From Toxotes chatareus (taxonomy: Eukaryota > Chordata > Actinopteri > Toxotidae), in assembly GCA_016801885.1 (NCBI GenBank), contig CM028899.1, positions 22,496,501 to 22,560,500 of the forward strand: DNA of 64,000 bases. Direction: 5' to 3'. Below the pieces are notes generated by a model. That model ran no database searches and had not been told where the DNA came from. It worked only from the letters and a program-made list of their open reading frames with translations. Below are positions 1-12,569 of the stretch, in pieces. Every line of letters starts with the position of its first letter. Positions within the stretch are counted from its first letter, which is position 1. The position numbers and the translations under genes are program-made.

Positions 1-3000
1 CTAACATGTTTTGTATGTGGCTTTCTTTCTCTCAGATAAACTGAAATCAATACGTGTTCAGGAAGAGAGAGGAAAAGGCCCAAACTGAGTAACAGCACAA
101 CTGTCTTTCAGCTGATGCAGATACTCTCATCTACAGTGACCAGATTTTGTCCCAGTAAGACTTTTTAGAGGATTGGGGTCTAAAGTCTGTAAGTCTAATC
201 ACAGCTCTTCTCAAAGAATCATTTGGAAAAAGTATCTAGGATATCAGCTGTAGATGTGAATTAATTTTTGCTTTTGGTGAATTTGTATGACGCTCTCCTG
301 CATGCTGAGAACAGAAAAATATATGAAGCTATGCTCAAGTGTTTCAGGTCTTGTAAGTGGCTTAGGTGTTTTGTGTCTAAATCTTTTCTTGGTATGCATC
401 TAGTGACGATGGCTGATTTCACTCAAAGTCAACATGCACTGTCTCAACCTGATGTCTGATGTAGGACACAAAGCTTCTCCATTTACTGCTTTGAATCTGC
501 ACTAATCAATATTTGTACATTAACAATAGTTCAAATGACTGTGTGTAATGTGAAAAGTGATGCTTTTGTGGACAAACTGACAAACTCTAAATTACCACCA
601 ACTCTGCACTTCCCTTTAGCTGTAACGAGATTTTTCTGCTCATTTCAATGCACAAGCACATGTTCCCTGAATTCACGGCATTCACAATTGTAAAGAGTGG
701 TTATCTGAGTTATCACAGCCATGTGTGGAGTCTGCATGTTCTCCCTATACTTGTGGGGGGTTCCCTCCCTTTTTGGAACTTTTTTTGGCTTGATTTTTCT
801 ACGTTTGTTGAAGTGAAAAGCATAATCAAAGAAAATGGAACTGGGGAGATGGAGATCTTCTCTGCCGGTCCCAATCTCAAGTATGGATATTTCTTGTATA
901 CAAGTGGAAATATTTTGTTTCATCTTTTGGGGCAGAAGGTCAGAAAGTCATTCCAAAACATTAGGAATCAACCTCTGGGGACCATGATTATCAACAGCAA
1001 ATTTAATGGAAATCTGGCAATTAGTTTTTAAGATAACTTGTTACTGCCCAAGATGTGACTGAAACAAAGAGAGAGACCAGATGTCAGCAAAATCATTAGA
1101 AAATATCCTCTGGGGGTTGTGAATTCCTGTGAAAAATATTCTTGGAACTCTTTCTATGTTGTTGATACAGTTGTTGTTGAGATACCTCTGTCTGTACCCG
1201 AGTATTGGACTGGCTAAAAAAGACTGTGTGGGCATAAATTAAAAAAAAAAAAACGCAACACACGTATCTTCTATTTCCATTCAACAGTGAAGGCTCAAGG
1301 CCATCAAATGTATTCCTCGCTAATGTGTTGAACATGCACATGCATACGTCAGCTGTTCCATCTCAGAGATGGACAAAAGCATCCATGCTGCACTTGTCCT
1401 TCTCATCAACCCTCTTTTTCTGCAAACTCATTATACTCTGCCTTTTCTGCGCTGTGTGTCCAGATGGTGAGGCGTCTTGCAGTCATAATGCTGTGGTAAT
1501 CCCCCCTGCACATGGTGCCCTCACTCCGGTAAACACTCTTCCTATTGTTTCCAGGTCTTCCTTCACACCCTCGGCCCCACTGGTACCTCGAACGCATGGC
1601 CTGCAGAGCTGAACACGCTTCATACTGTACATGTAAATATGCCCGGTATCCTCTCTACAGGTCAGCGGAAGTCTTCCTTTGTAATGATGTGATGATGCAC
1701 AATATACCAGTGTCTGTTTGGGATGATGAAAGGTTTACAAAGCTGTTTTGAGAGTGAAATGGTGAAGAAGAGTTGCAGCGGTCTATGTGTTTTGAACCTT
1801 ATGAGGTGAAAAGTAGCCTAAGAATCTTCAGTTCCTGTTGTCACTTTAGCCCACTTCTTTATAGATCCACAATCTCTCATCACCTTTAAAAACTCCTCTA
1901 GCTGCTGTTTAACCGTCTTTTGACTCCACCCTGGAAGATATTCTTTCCAGCTCCATGAAAAAAACAAAACAAAAAAAAACTTTGAGCCCACAGAAAGTAT
2001 TTTGTAAGCAAATATTTCTGAACAAATGATGCCCGGCATGTCATCAGTATATTTACGATGGCTCAAAGACATGGCTGTGCGGGTCTAATTAAAAATGTGA
2101 AAGGGTTAGCAGCCTGCCGCTCGTTGCCAGCTCTTGGCAGCTCTCCTGTCAGGCAGCCAGCTGTTTAGTCTTGCCCTGAATTATTGCCAGACCCACCGCC
2201 AGGCATTGTGGGATTGGCAGGGCCGGGTGGAGAGCTATTGTGTTCAGCCACTGAAGGAGAAAAAAAAAAAGAAGAAGAAGATGGAAGACGAAGCATTCCC
2301 CTCCTTCGAGTTCCCACAGACAAGCAGGACTTTGCAAGTGCTGCTGATGTGCAGTAGAAAAAAACTCACAGTGAAAGTTCAGTAAATGTAAACAAGTTAC
2401 AGCTTTAACACTCTGTGCACATCCTCTACAGTTTGGAAAGATCTGTTTGTGGAGGAAAGTAAGGTTTCTGTCACACATGTGAAGCAACTTATTGTATGAC
2501 ACATTAACATTTAGGCACAAGTGGCCGATTTCCTCCCAAAATTCAAGGCACACTGTAGGGAGACGAGTGAATACTATGGTCACAGGGTTCAGTCATCATC
2601 AGGCTCCCTCATTACACCTGTGACATGCTAATGAATGAACACTGTCACATTTGGTGACCTGCCTCTGATCAAAAAAAAAAAAGACAGCAAAGACTCAAAA
2701 TATATACATGGATGTTGTTCACCTCCGCAGTGCTGCTTGTGGTTTGGTTTAGGCAACAAAGGCACTTTGGTAACAGTTGGTTAAGTTTCAGGAAATAGTG
2801 TAGTTTTGGTCCAATATAAACATAACCATTAAAAATGTTGCGCTGTGCTGTAGTCACTACAACAGGATATTTTGGTGAAAAATATAATAAGAAAATACGA
2901 AAAAATCTAAGAATTAGACTCGTGTTCAGTATTAATGTATTTGTGCAATGTCAAACACATAAACATAAACACAACATATCCTCATTATATTAACAGAAAA

Positions 3001-4200
3001 TTGAATCTAGTCACAACCATGTGAAGGTTTGAATTCAGCCAGTGCCTCTCTGGAGTCTTTGTTAATGAATTCAGTTTGACCTGTGCTTTTCCTGCTACAA
3101 CATGTCACAATGTCTACTGTTGAAAAGGTGCAATTTTAGTTCTGACATGTTTGACAGGGAGGCTTTCAAACAGCAGTCAGACTATTACTGAACTGTTAAA
3201 TTAGGTAACAATAAAGAATGTAAATAACTAAATAATAAAGACTTAATTAATTCTTGGGGGTAGGTGTACAGGATGTGTAGCAGATTTCTTGACCTCAGTA
3301 TTTCTAAAATCATGGCTATATGGCCTAGCTGTCTTTGGTTTTCAGTCTTATTTAATTTTAACTTTTAATTGTTATTATAATTATTAGTGTTAGTAGCAGC
3401 AGCATCATCACTATAATCACTATCATTATTGTATTGTAACTGTTAAAGCTGTCTGTATAAAAAGTGTACGTATTGTACTATATCACCAGTCTTAAAAAAT
3501 ATCTCGTGAAAAAAGTTGGAATAAATGGATGGTACTGTTTCAGAATGAGGAGGTGAAAGTGTCCTGTTGCCTTTCTAACTAGTTGTATCAGTCCATTGTA
3601 ATCTATCCATTAACAGCCCCCATCATCACATTCCTGCCTCTGTGGGTTTCAGCCTCCTCCGCCGTGCTCTCTGATCGAACTGCCTTCTCTGCCCCGTCTC
3701 GTCCCACTTTGTGTACAAATCATTATTTTTGCCAAGCATACAGGCCCAGGAAGCGTCTCACAGAACCCGTCGCCGCCATCGTCTCCTTCCACCAAGGTCT
3801 GCCTGCTCTATGTTTTTCCTTCTCCTCTCTTTCAAATGGTTCTTTTGAGTCTAAAATTTTGTATTGATGAAAAAATGACAAAAAAAAGAGAAAGCAGAAA
3901 GTAGTGTTGTGCGCAGAGAACAGCCAGCGACAACAAAGAGTAAACACTTCTGTTATCTTTAACATAAGAAGAAGTCTTCCTCGTTCTCCTTTTGTCTTGC
4001 TCAGGAGACACTTCCTCTCCCTCCTCCTGCTCTCCTTCTGTCTTTCTCACTCCCTATTCTGCCTTATCCTCTCTTGCTCCCCTCTTTTTTGTTTTCCTCT
4101 ACTCAGAGGCTCATGGGCCAAAAGCTCATAATCATTTCAAAGGTCCTTTAAATATATAATAAGAGTTCTGCATTGTGATAAACAACATGTCACAGGGAGA
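1..4200. other. Anonymous non-coding sequence, left edge
   Basis: I see no supportable gene here. Short open frames on both strands have no recognisable domain and look like chance frames in AT-rich DNA. The stretch holds several A-runs (near 1240, 1960, 2260, 2670) and a dispersed-repeat fragment at about 2745-2870, listed separately. The pyrimidine-rich zone around 3980-4120 is low-complexity CT sequence. The block may be intron or intergenic DNA; the sequence alone does not decide. Confidence 0.5.
2745..2870 (+). repeat. Dispersed teleost repeat fragment (TTTAGGCAAC type)
   Basis: The segment reads GGTTTAGGCAACAAAGGCAC and continues with a 'gttaagtt..aggaaa..gttttgg' pattern. The same order of words recurs at about 42605-42670 in the same orientation. 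I recall this pattern as a common non-coding dispersed repeat in fish. No coding capacity is visible and the class of the parent element is unknown to me. Confidence 0.45.
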
Positions 4201-4217
4201 ATATCAACATGGCTCCT

Positions 4218-4500
4218 ACACACACACACACACACACACGCTTTTGTCTTGACACAGTTGTGAGGACATTCATTGACATAAGGCATTCCCTAGCCCCTTA
4301 TCCCTTAACCATCACAACTAAATGCCTAACCCTAACCCTGGCCTAAACCTGGTTCTAACATGAAGCCTAAAACCAGGTCTGAACCCTCAAACAGCCCTTG
4401 GAAGGTGTGAGAGTGGAGTAAAAAAACAATGATGGTTTGAAACCGAAATTTATCCACACAAGCACAGAAAAAGCTTGTACAAACAGAGACACACAGTATT
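4218..4500 (+). repeat. Dispersed teleost repeat with (CA)n head and TAACCC-like core
   Basis: A perfect (AC)11 run at 4218-4239 leads into 'cttttgtcttgacacagttgtgaggac', then 'cattccctagcccctta', a short TAACCC-rich part (about 4300-4345) and 'ccctcaaacagcccttgg'. This word order matches a repeat I remember as very common in fish genomes. The TAACCC units are part of that repeat and should not be read as telomeric DNA. The family has no protein that I know of. Confidence 0.6.
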
Positions 4501-7500
4501 TTGTGTAAAACAGGGATATTGCTTCCCAAACCAGTATTTAGCTACATTAGAGGGATAGCCCTTTCCATGTGATCTACTAAGAAATTTATTTGAAGCCATA
4601 GACCACAAATTTCTCAACTGAATCCACAAAACACAACTCAAAATATAACAACCTGACAACATGCATCGTTATAAGGACAGTGGATGATTAGGTGCAAAAG
4701 CTCCACCAATGACACAAGTGGACATTATGAGGACTAACTCATTCTGTTAGGACAATGGATATATAACACATAAACATGCCACTGACGTGCATAAAAGGAT
4801 CAAACGGCCTGTAGATTAATACATAAAGCGAGCAATGTCTTTTTAAAATAAAACTAAGACTCTCAAAGGTGGAAAAACAACAGAGTGAGACGAGAGAAAA
4901 ACAAAAATGATTTCTGTGAATCACTGCAAGGCCTCTACCTGTCAATCTGGGCTGGCACATGACTAAGTGACGGGGGGCACATTCATCAGGATTAATCCAG
5001 GTCTCTGTGATGACTTAAAAAAAAAAAAAAAAAAAAAAAATCAATGTTAGTCTTAATAAAATCCTGGCAGATAAAAGACTTATTGGCAAGGGATCGTACA
5101 TTAAGCAAACAGAGAAGAGCTGTTTCAGCAGAGGGAAGGAAAGAAGTGGCTTTAACTGTGATGAGAATGTTTCTGTGTAGACTGAGTACATTTGGTTTTA
5201 CACACTACCTTTCAGAGATCCTAACAGGGATGAAGGAATTAGAGAAGGAGATAAAAACCAACACCAGCAGGACCTGTACTATCAGACATGGCTATGAAGT
5301 CCATTTCTAGAATGCTGGGCAGGGTCTTGCCAAGGAAACAGTCAATTACGGCTATAGCAATAAAAAGATAAATTAGTCTTCCTGTTCCTTTGCTGTTAGG
5401 ATTTAAATAATTGGTTAAAAAAAAAAGATCCCACTTGGTCCAGGAATTAAAGAGCAGCAATAAAAAGACAACAAAAAAGTTCAGGGCTTTTAGTTATGGT
5501 GGGAGTGGGGCCCAACAGCACACACCTTCTACCCAGGCTTTCAACTGTGGAAGCCAAAGACTCAAGTTCATATTGTATTTTAATCGATTGCCTGGACATG
5601 ACTTCATTCGTGCCGACATGAACTATTACATTGTGGATAGAGGGGTGAACGTAAAGGCGAGACAGAATTAATTCTACAAAATCCTCTCACCTCCCGAAAG
5701 ACAGAGTGTAACAGCTTCAGGGAGCTTTACACGTTTCATGATTGATTCAACAACAGCTGAATCCACTCAGTTTCACAGTTTCCACTGTACATGGAAAGCT
5801 TTGGATGGAATTGTGGGCAGAGAGTTAATGAGCAAGTTGAATGCAGCTGCCGCCTGACTGACCATTTGAGGATGCAGAGGTGCTTGTGGGGCAGTAGTCA
5901 CTGAGCCGATGTCGCAGAGTGGAACAGGTTGACATCTACCTGCTGTAGGAGTGATAAACGAGGGGTCCCGATGAGGGGTTGAGGGGCTGAGTTGCGTTTT
6001 CTGGTGGCAGACCCGCAGACAGACCAAAGCAGGGGGACTGGGGGAAAACACCAAGTGTGTCACAGAAGGGAACAGAGAGCGTGTTACAACCTTTGACTAC
6101 AGATGCCCAGGAAGGGGGAACAGGGTAAAGTCTGGCCAGGAACATCAGCAGGAGTCGCTGCAGCCCAGGGCAGAGCCAGAGTTTTGTGGAGTTGACGGTA
6201 GCTGTCAGCACATCAGTGGGACAGGGAGAAAACTTGCTCACTCTGCTCTCAAACAGGAGCCCACAGCAATGGTTAACTGAGGAGTTACTCAGTAACATTG
6301 TTGTTAGACTCATTCTTCCATTGTCAGTTGTCTGCTGTGTCAGTGAATCATGCTCAGGCTCCATTATTTTTCTTTTTATGAAAAGCTAAGACTGGGAGAT
6401 GTATTAAAATAGCTATTATCTTGTACTGTACCCCCCCCCCCAATAAATAAATAAATACTAAATCAAAAACTAGCTTTAACTGCTAAAACTTGTGGCTAGA
6501 CAAATAAATATGGAACGTTGATATGATCAAGTCTTCATGTGTAGGTTTTTCAGTCTGTGGATGATGTGAACACACTCTTCTGCTCAACATTTCAAGTTCA
6601 TTCACATTATTTTGTGTCAAAAAATTGTCTTTGAAAGCATGTGAGACTCTGAGCTGTCTCCCTCTCCTCCAAATGTCAGTGAGAACAAGACTTTAAACTG
6701 TTTTCTGATGGTGATGGTGATTAACTTGTGTTGTGGCATGTGCTAGCTCACACATGCCTGGTGTGCTGACGCTGTTCAGCAGCCTTATAAAGGTCACCTG
6801 TGCCCACTTCACTCATTCAGCTACAATGCTTTCGACATACATATGTATCTGTGTAAAGGCCAACTTAGCACCAAGTGAGAGCACATGCTACACACAGTTT
6901 CACCCTCTCATCTCCAACATGGCTGACCAGGATGTTCAGGAACCATGTATTTGCTTTAATCACTTTGGATGGTCAAACATCTAATCTACACTCAGCTGGC
7001 TGAAATATGCACCAGTTTACTATATTTGCCATAAATCTGTTATTTTGAATTATTGGGCCATTTTTTAATAATGTCTAAAGAAATAAAATGAAATTTAAGA
7101 TATACTGTAAGTCAAGTCTTATTAGAGTCATTTTAGCCTGGATTAACCAGACAGTCTTTAGGCTCTGCTCTAACTGAGGTTTTTATTCAACTTATCTGCA
7201 GTAAATGTTGTGTTAAAGCTTTGGCAGCTGAGGTTTCTGTGTCGAGATAGATTTGTGTTAAAATTATACATTAAAAAAAATGGAGACCATAGTCACCCAA
7301 TCAAGTGCTGGTACACTTGACGAGGTGGTGTAGTACCAGGACCCAGCTACTTTTGGAGATGTTTTTGGATTTGTGCTCTCTGTACCTATCGGAACACTTC
7401 TAATGTACATCACATAATACGTTATGTGGTGTAAATTCATAAGTGCTGCCAGAGTCCTCTGCAGTTTCCTCGAAAGCTGAACTGAACCTCAAAATATATC
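4500..7500. other. Anonymous non-coding sequence with poly(A) and poly(C) tracts
   Basis: No gene is supported. A 24-base A-run sits at 5017-5040 and a C-run followed by AATAAATAAATAAAT at about 6431-6456. The part from about 5040 to 6370 has longer chance frames on both strands and a slightly higher GC content. It could be an old mobile-element remnant, but I recognise no domain in any frame. Confidence 0.4.
5017..5040 (+). repeat. Poly(A) tract, 24 bases
   Basis: An uninterrupted run of 24 A residues. It could be the tail of a retroposed sequence lying to its left (about 4700-5016), but I found no matching target duplication on its two sides, so a simple mononucleotide tract is equally likely. 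Confidence 0.85.
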
Positions 7501-7501
7501 T

Positions 7502-7555
7502 TCAGAATCAGAATCAGAATCAGAAAAACTTTATTAATCCCTGTGGGGAAATTCT
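7502..7555 (-). mobile_element. LINE 3' end fragment, tail of (TCTGAT)n type
   Basis: On the + strand three CAGAAT-type hexamers are followed by 'aaaaactttattaatccctgtggggaaatt'. Read on the - strand this is a LINE-like 3' terminus: a short unique end with 'aataaag', then tandem TCTGAT units. I know this end as common in fish genomes. Only about 55 bp remain, as expected for a heavily 5'-truncated retrotransposed copy. The clade cannot be decided from this length. Confidence 0.6.
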
Positions 7556-9879
7556 TCAGTACTTTATGTGTAATGTGAATTTCAGTATTTTTTATTAATG
7601 TGTGTGTGTGTGTGCTTACCCACATTCCCCCAACCTTCTTATTCTACTTCTGGAAAGCTGCAGTTATTTCAGGCATACATGGTTCCTGTTCATTTTCTGC
7701 AACAGCAAAGTTAGGTAACTGACAGTTGGAGAACTTCAAGGAATCACCCATGCATGCAGGGACATATACTTAAATCTGAAATCAGCTGCTGATGCTGATT
7801 CGTCCAAACCTGCAAAACTGAAAAGAATAGAAAATCATAAACATACTGGATTAACATGAATGGACTGATTGTCACTTACTTTGTGGTGTTTCATTCTACA
7901 TGTTACTAATTATTCATGCTATTAAGCTCTGAGGACTGGGCTTCCTCTTTTTGCTCAGGGTGTGAGGTGTCTGGCAGGTGTGGGGATCCTCATTCAATAA
8001 TGAAAAACCAAAAAGGGGTGATTGAGAGGAACGGCATAGTCCTCCAGAGAAAGCTACCAGTCCTTAGGCCTCTATCCATGAGCAGGGTGGAAACACTTCT
8101 ATCTTCTTCCACTGATGCCGTCTGATACCCAGTATCTTCAGTGCTCTCCAGAGGGACTGTCCTGGGAAACCTCCTGATCCAACCTCCATGGGCAGTAACT
8201 TTGCTCACCCCTTCTCCGACAAACAATATATTTTGTTGTTTAATTTCGAGAACCTGTCGGCAGAAATACATGTCAATTATAGCCTGTTGTAGAGATCCTT
8301 ATGTGTTGAATCCTGGTTCATTGAGGATCCTGTGGTTGGAGAAAAGTGTGTCTCTGCCTCCGTATGTTACAAAAGGGTGAGTCTGGAGAAAAACCCCTTG
8401 AGTTTCTTACCAATGATATTCTCCACAGTATTTCTCAAACTCAGTTGTAGCTCCTTGATATACAGTACATAGATGAGACATTGTACAGTCTATATTTGGC
8501 CAGTCATCCACAAGAAAAATACACCATGGATGGCTGTTAAAAGAGACTAATACACACATTTTTTAAATTCATCATATAGCCATAATGCTGTATAGGCCTA
8601 TGTTCTTTTCTTCTAAAAATTTACTATTAGAGTAGAGTAACACTGTGTTGTGAATAGGAATCTAATTGTATCAGACTGGATAATATTAGATTTTAAAAAG
8701 TATTGTGGATGAACAACCTGGTCCCATCCAGAAATCTCTCCAGATAACATGGGTGTGGTTTCGACAGCTTCTCTTTGTTTTCACAGATCTCTTTGAATCC
8801 AGTAATGAATCTTAGCTCAGATGTACTTTCTTGATTCCTTAAGACAGGATTAATGATGAAGGAAGATATCCCGAGTGGATGAATTATGGAAAAAAAAAGC
8901 AACATCTCCACTTTAGATGTAAGCAACATAACTGGATATTAGAGTGGCGATGGGGAAAAGATGTCACAGATCAGTCAAGGAGGATATGCATGTGTGTGTG
9001 TGTGTGTGTTTGTGTGTTGGATGCATCCCACTGTCTTTGTAAATACAGGCAGTGTTCAGGTCGTGGCCTTTCACAGACTGACAGAGTCTAGATTGAACTC
9101 TGAATCTAGAGGAGAGAAAACATCCTGGAAGGCAATTCAAAGGCCACATACACAATCGGTTTCACAGGAGGTAAGTCCAGGAAACCTTTAGGTGCTGATA
9201 CATTTGTGAAAACGGAAGGAACAAGAAATAGCTGATTATTTAGTCAGTCTCTACCGACTGATCCCATTTTTGTTACTGTTTCTGTTTCCCTACCTAAAGC
9301 ATGTCTAAACAGTGTACCCTGACTGTTCAGTTGCCATAATCCAGATGAGAGATGAAGTTTAAATGGTAATACTCATCAATTGCCTTCAGTTGTTACCAAG
9401 AACTCATGGCAATCAGACTTTACGAGCAGCAGCTTGGGCTTGGCAGACTTTCTTGGCCTAGCGAGTGAATGGTGTTGGGACTGTATGCAGCCTGAGAGGA
9501 AAACCTGAGGGTACTGCTCAGGACTGAAAAAAAAAAAAGTACTGCCACCTCCCAGGCAGGTTTTCAGGTTAAAAAACAAAACAAATCCTTAATCTTTTTT
9601 TCATATACAATTAATTCTCTATTCTCTTTAAATCAGCAATATTTAGCATGAATTTAATATGAGGCAACAAAGGACAGAGTTCTTATTAATGAAGAGGCAA
9701 ATAATGAGGTTTCGTCGTAAAGACTAAGATCTCTAGCTAAAACTAAACTAAACATGATTTAGTTTTCTGGTTAGTGGCATGTCTGTTTTTTTTCTTTTTG
9801 TTCGTTTTTTTGTGTAGCCTCACTAGTCCCTGTAAACATTTGTAAACTGGACATGTAAGAGTTGTGTAACAGTCACCTC

Positions 9880-9960
9880 AATTCCTGTCTTTGCTCTTGT
9901 CTAATTATTACAGCTGCTAGAGGTCAGCTAGCAATAAAACCTAATGATTGGACTTAACAT
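9880..9960 (+). repeat. Dispersed repeat fragment, paired with 42835-42915
   Basis: 'cagctgctagaggtcagctagcaataaaacctaatgattgg' here closely resembles 'cagccactagaggtaacctaacaataaaacccaactagtgg' near 42868-42905, in the same orientation. The two stretches are therefore copies of one interspersed element. Neither shows coding capacity. Confidence 0.5.
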
Positions 9961-12554
9961 GACGCAGCACAGACGAATTAGAAGATTTTTTACAGCTTCA
10001 GTGCCAAAACTCTTTTAATATAATTTTACATTTGCTCTGCCTCTGGCTGAAGAATGTGTTTCAGAGAAAATATATTTTATTGTCATAATATTCACATTCA
10101 TAAACTCTTCAATCCTGACAGAAAAATGGTTGCACTGATATTTCAAGAGTGGAAGAATCAATCTATCATCACCTTTGCGCCTCCAGTTTGGCCATGAACA
10201 GTCCCCGCACTCTCTTCTATCAATAGGTGGTTAAGGTGTGTTATTTGAGTGTTAACATGATGCAATACAGGAAATAATAACACACTGAATTTGCTTTCCC
10301 AAAGCTTCTCTGAGCTGTAAATGTGTGCCAACCTTTTTGTTTCTGGTAATAAAGTTATTTCCTGGTTGCTCATTTTCCCTTGAGGGAATGTTAATAGCTG
10401 TGTTATGCTTCTGATTTTTACAACCAAAAATCTTCTCCAAAGGTAGCATTTTCTCCCTTTTTTTTTCACCCGAAACATGCGAGCATACGGCACAAAGCAA
10501 GACAAAATGTCTCCCTTTAGTTGAAATTCTCCACCATTTGTTTCTTCTATGCCATCGAGCTCTCTCCACAGTCACAGCTTGCAGGGCGGGATCGAGGTTA
10601 AATTTTGTCAGTACAAAGTCATTTAGCCAAGAGGCATGCTAAAAGATTTATGGTGAGAAACAGTGCCAGGGGTGAGCTTCTCAATTTCCTCCAAACAGCA
10701 TCTTTCTGGAGAGAAAAAGCTGCTTCTCTGCAGCATGTTTACATGCAAACAGTGTCAGGGAGCTCCGAAATGTTAGTTAGGGCAAAGCCTAACATTTAGA
10801 TGGAGGGTGACACCCACCAGGCATATGAACAATGTGAAGCTGCGTGTACTGGCTGAGATGTTTGTTTGAAAAAAAGAGGGAGTAAGGTAATACAATGACT
10901 TTAGGAAGACAAAAGTGTCTTTTTTTGTGGAAATGTGTTATATTGGTAGATAGATAGATAGCAAATAAGCAATAAAGTCACCTCATTTTAAACATATTTG
11001 TATAAATGTGTAATTGTAAATGTCATTGTTTCCTCTCTGGCTTATGGCTGTTAGCTTTATCCCTTTTAAACTCTCTGACTTTCCGTACCTTATATGGACA
11101 ACACTGTAAAGGCAATTTTCTGTTGGTCAGTGGTGCAAATTTGTAAGTTCAGAAAAGCTAAACAGAAGGGATTGAGCCGATTTCAGATCATAACTTGGCT
11201 GATACAGATTATCCTTTTACAGAACTCAGTTGTTAGGCCCATATTCACCCCCAGACACCCATAAACCAAGAGAGCTAAAATGATAAGTTTATTCATTGAT
11301 TAGTGCACCGATAAATAAAGTTAATTTATATAACTGATCATTTGTTTTAGTCTCAATTTGAGCAAAAATAACAAAAATTCACTGTTGCTCAGAAATTAGA
11401 ATTTGAAATTTGAATTGTTGATTGCAGCCCCACACTTCTCCTGTGATGGAACAATATGACCTCCTCAAGGTTTTCTGTGTGGTAATTACTTGACAGAAAA
11501 AAAAAATAAAAGCAATTTAATAAAACCCAACTCACTACAACAGGTGAAAACAATATCAAATAAAACAATGAAGGTCTTAAAACTAGATTTTGACAAAGGT
11601 TGCCTCTACAACACCAAGGCCACATGACTGGGAATGGAGGGGATCCAATACACAGATAGAAAAAGAACATAAAACTAAGATGTAGAGTAAAATTCTTAGC
11701 CAAACAGTAAACATCCATCACACATTACAAACTTCCTGCTTCAACTTTGACCAAACTTACTGTACTTGTGCACACTTATCACTTCCCCGTGCATTAGAAG
11801 CATCACAGGTTCTAAAGAAGCAGATACTTCAGCCAGATTATCTCTGATTGTCTATGCTAATTTGTTTGGCTTCGACCTTTGACCTCAGGGTGTGTTTAAA
11901 ATCTGTCTGATTATCTCACTGCTCATAGTTGTTGCTTTACTTCAATCAAATTATAGCAATGTGGCTGTGATCCAGGATCTTAGGAATTGAACCTTAAAGC
12001 ACATATTAGCTTTCTAGCTAATGTCTCATCTACTACAAGGGTCATGTGTTGTGCTGCACCTTAGCTTAGCTGTTGCACAAACAGACATTTTTACATGTCA
12101 GTATTGGTCAGTTCAGATGTTAAATGTTGTGGTCCTTGTACTTCAGAACCACTGCTGAAAACACACTGTGTTTATGTCTCAGTGTCCCTGCTGACTGAGT
12201 TGTTTCTTTATATAGTAATAATTGTGTCATGCATGCACATCACCTCTCTGTGGTGACCAGCAGAAAGACAAACTTGTAAGAAACACAAAGAAAAAGATAA
12301 GCAGGTCACAATGCATCAAATTTAGCGTGTGTGTGTGTGTGTGTGAAACACAGTGCCAGTGCGACCACACTCTAAATTACAACATCTTTGTGAATGAGCT
12401 TGTCTGTAGTTTGAAATTTTTTACGTCTGAGTGTATGATTCCATGCCTGAGCATGTATAGTACATCTAGGTAGTCCTCACCCCTACCCCGACACGCACAC
12501 AGTGTGTGTGTTTGTGGTGTGCAGAGGTATGCGGCTGGCTGCTGGCTGAGGGTC

Positions 12555-12569
12555 GGGGGGGGGGGGGGG
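12555..12569 (+). repeat. Poly(G) tract, 15 bases
   Basis: Fifteen consecutive G residues within a GC-rich patch. A tract this long can form a G-quadruplex and is often unstable. No gene is attached to it here. Confidence 0.85.

Noticed and set aside
645..1031. Overlapping frames of 92 and 127 codons on opposite strands
   Set aside because: No recognisable domain, ordinary AT-rich composition and no splice or promoter context.
4327..4345. TAACCC units as an interstitial telomere
   Set aside because: The units belong to a known-looking dispersed fish repeat and are few and imperfect.
5773..6389. Overlapping frames on both strands (96, 142 and 67 codons) as a gene
   Set aside because: No domain recognised in either strand; both strands being open suggests composition rather than selection. 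A mobile-element remnant is possible but unsupported.
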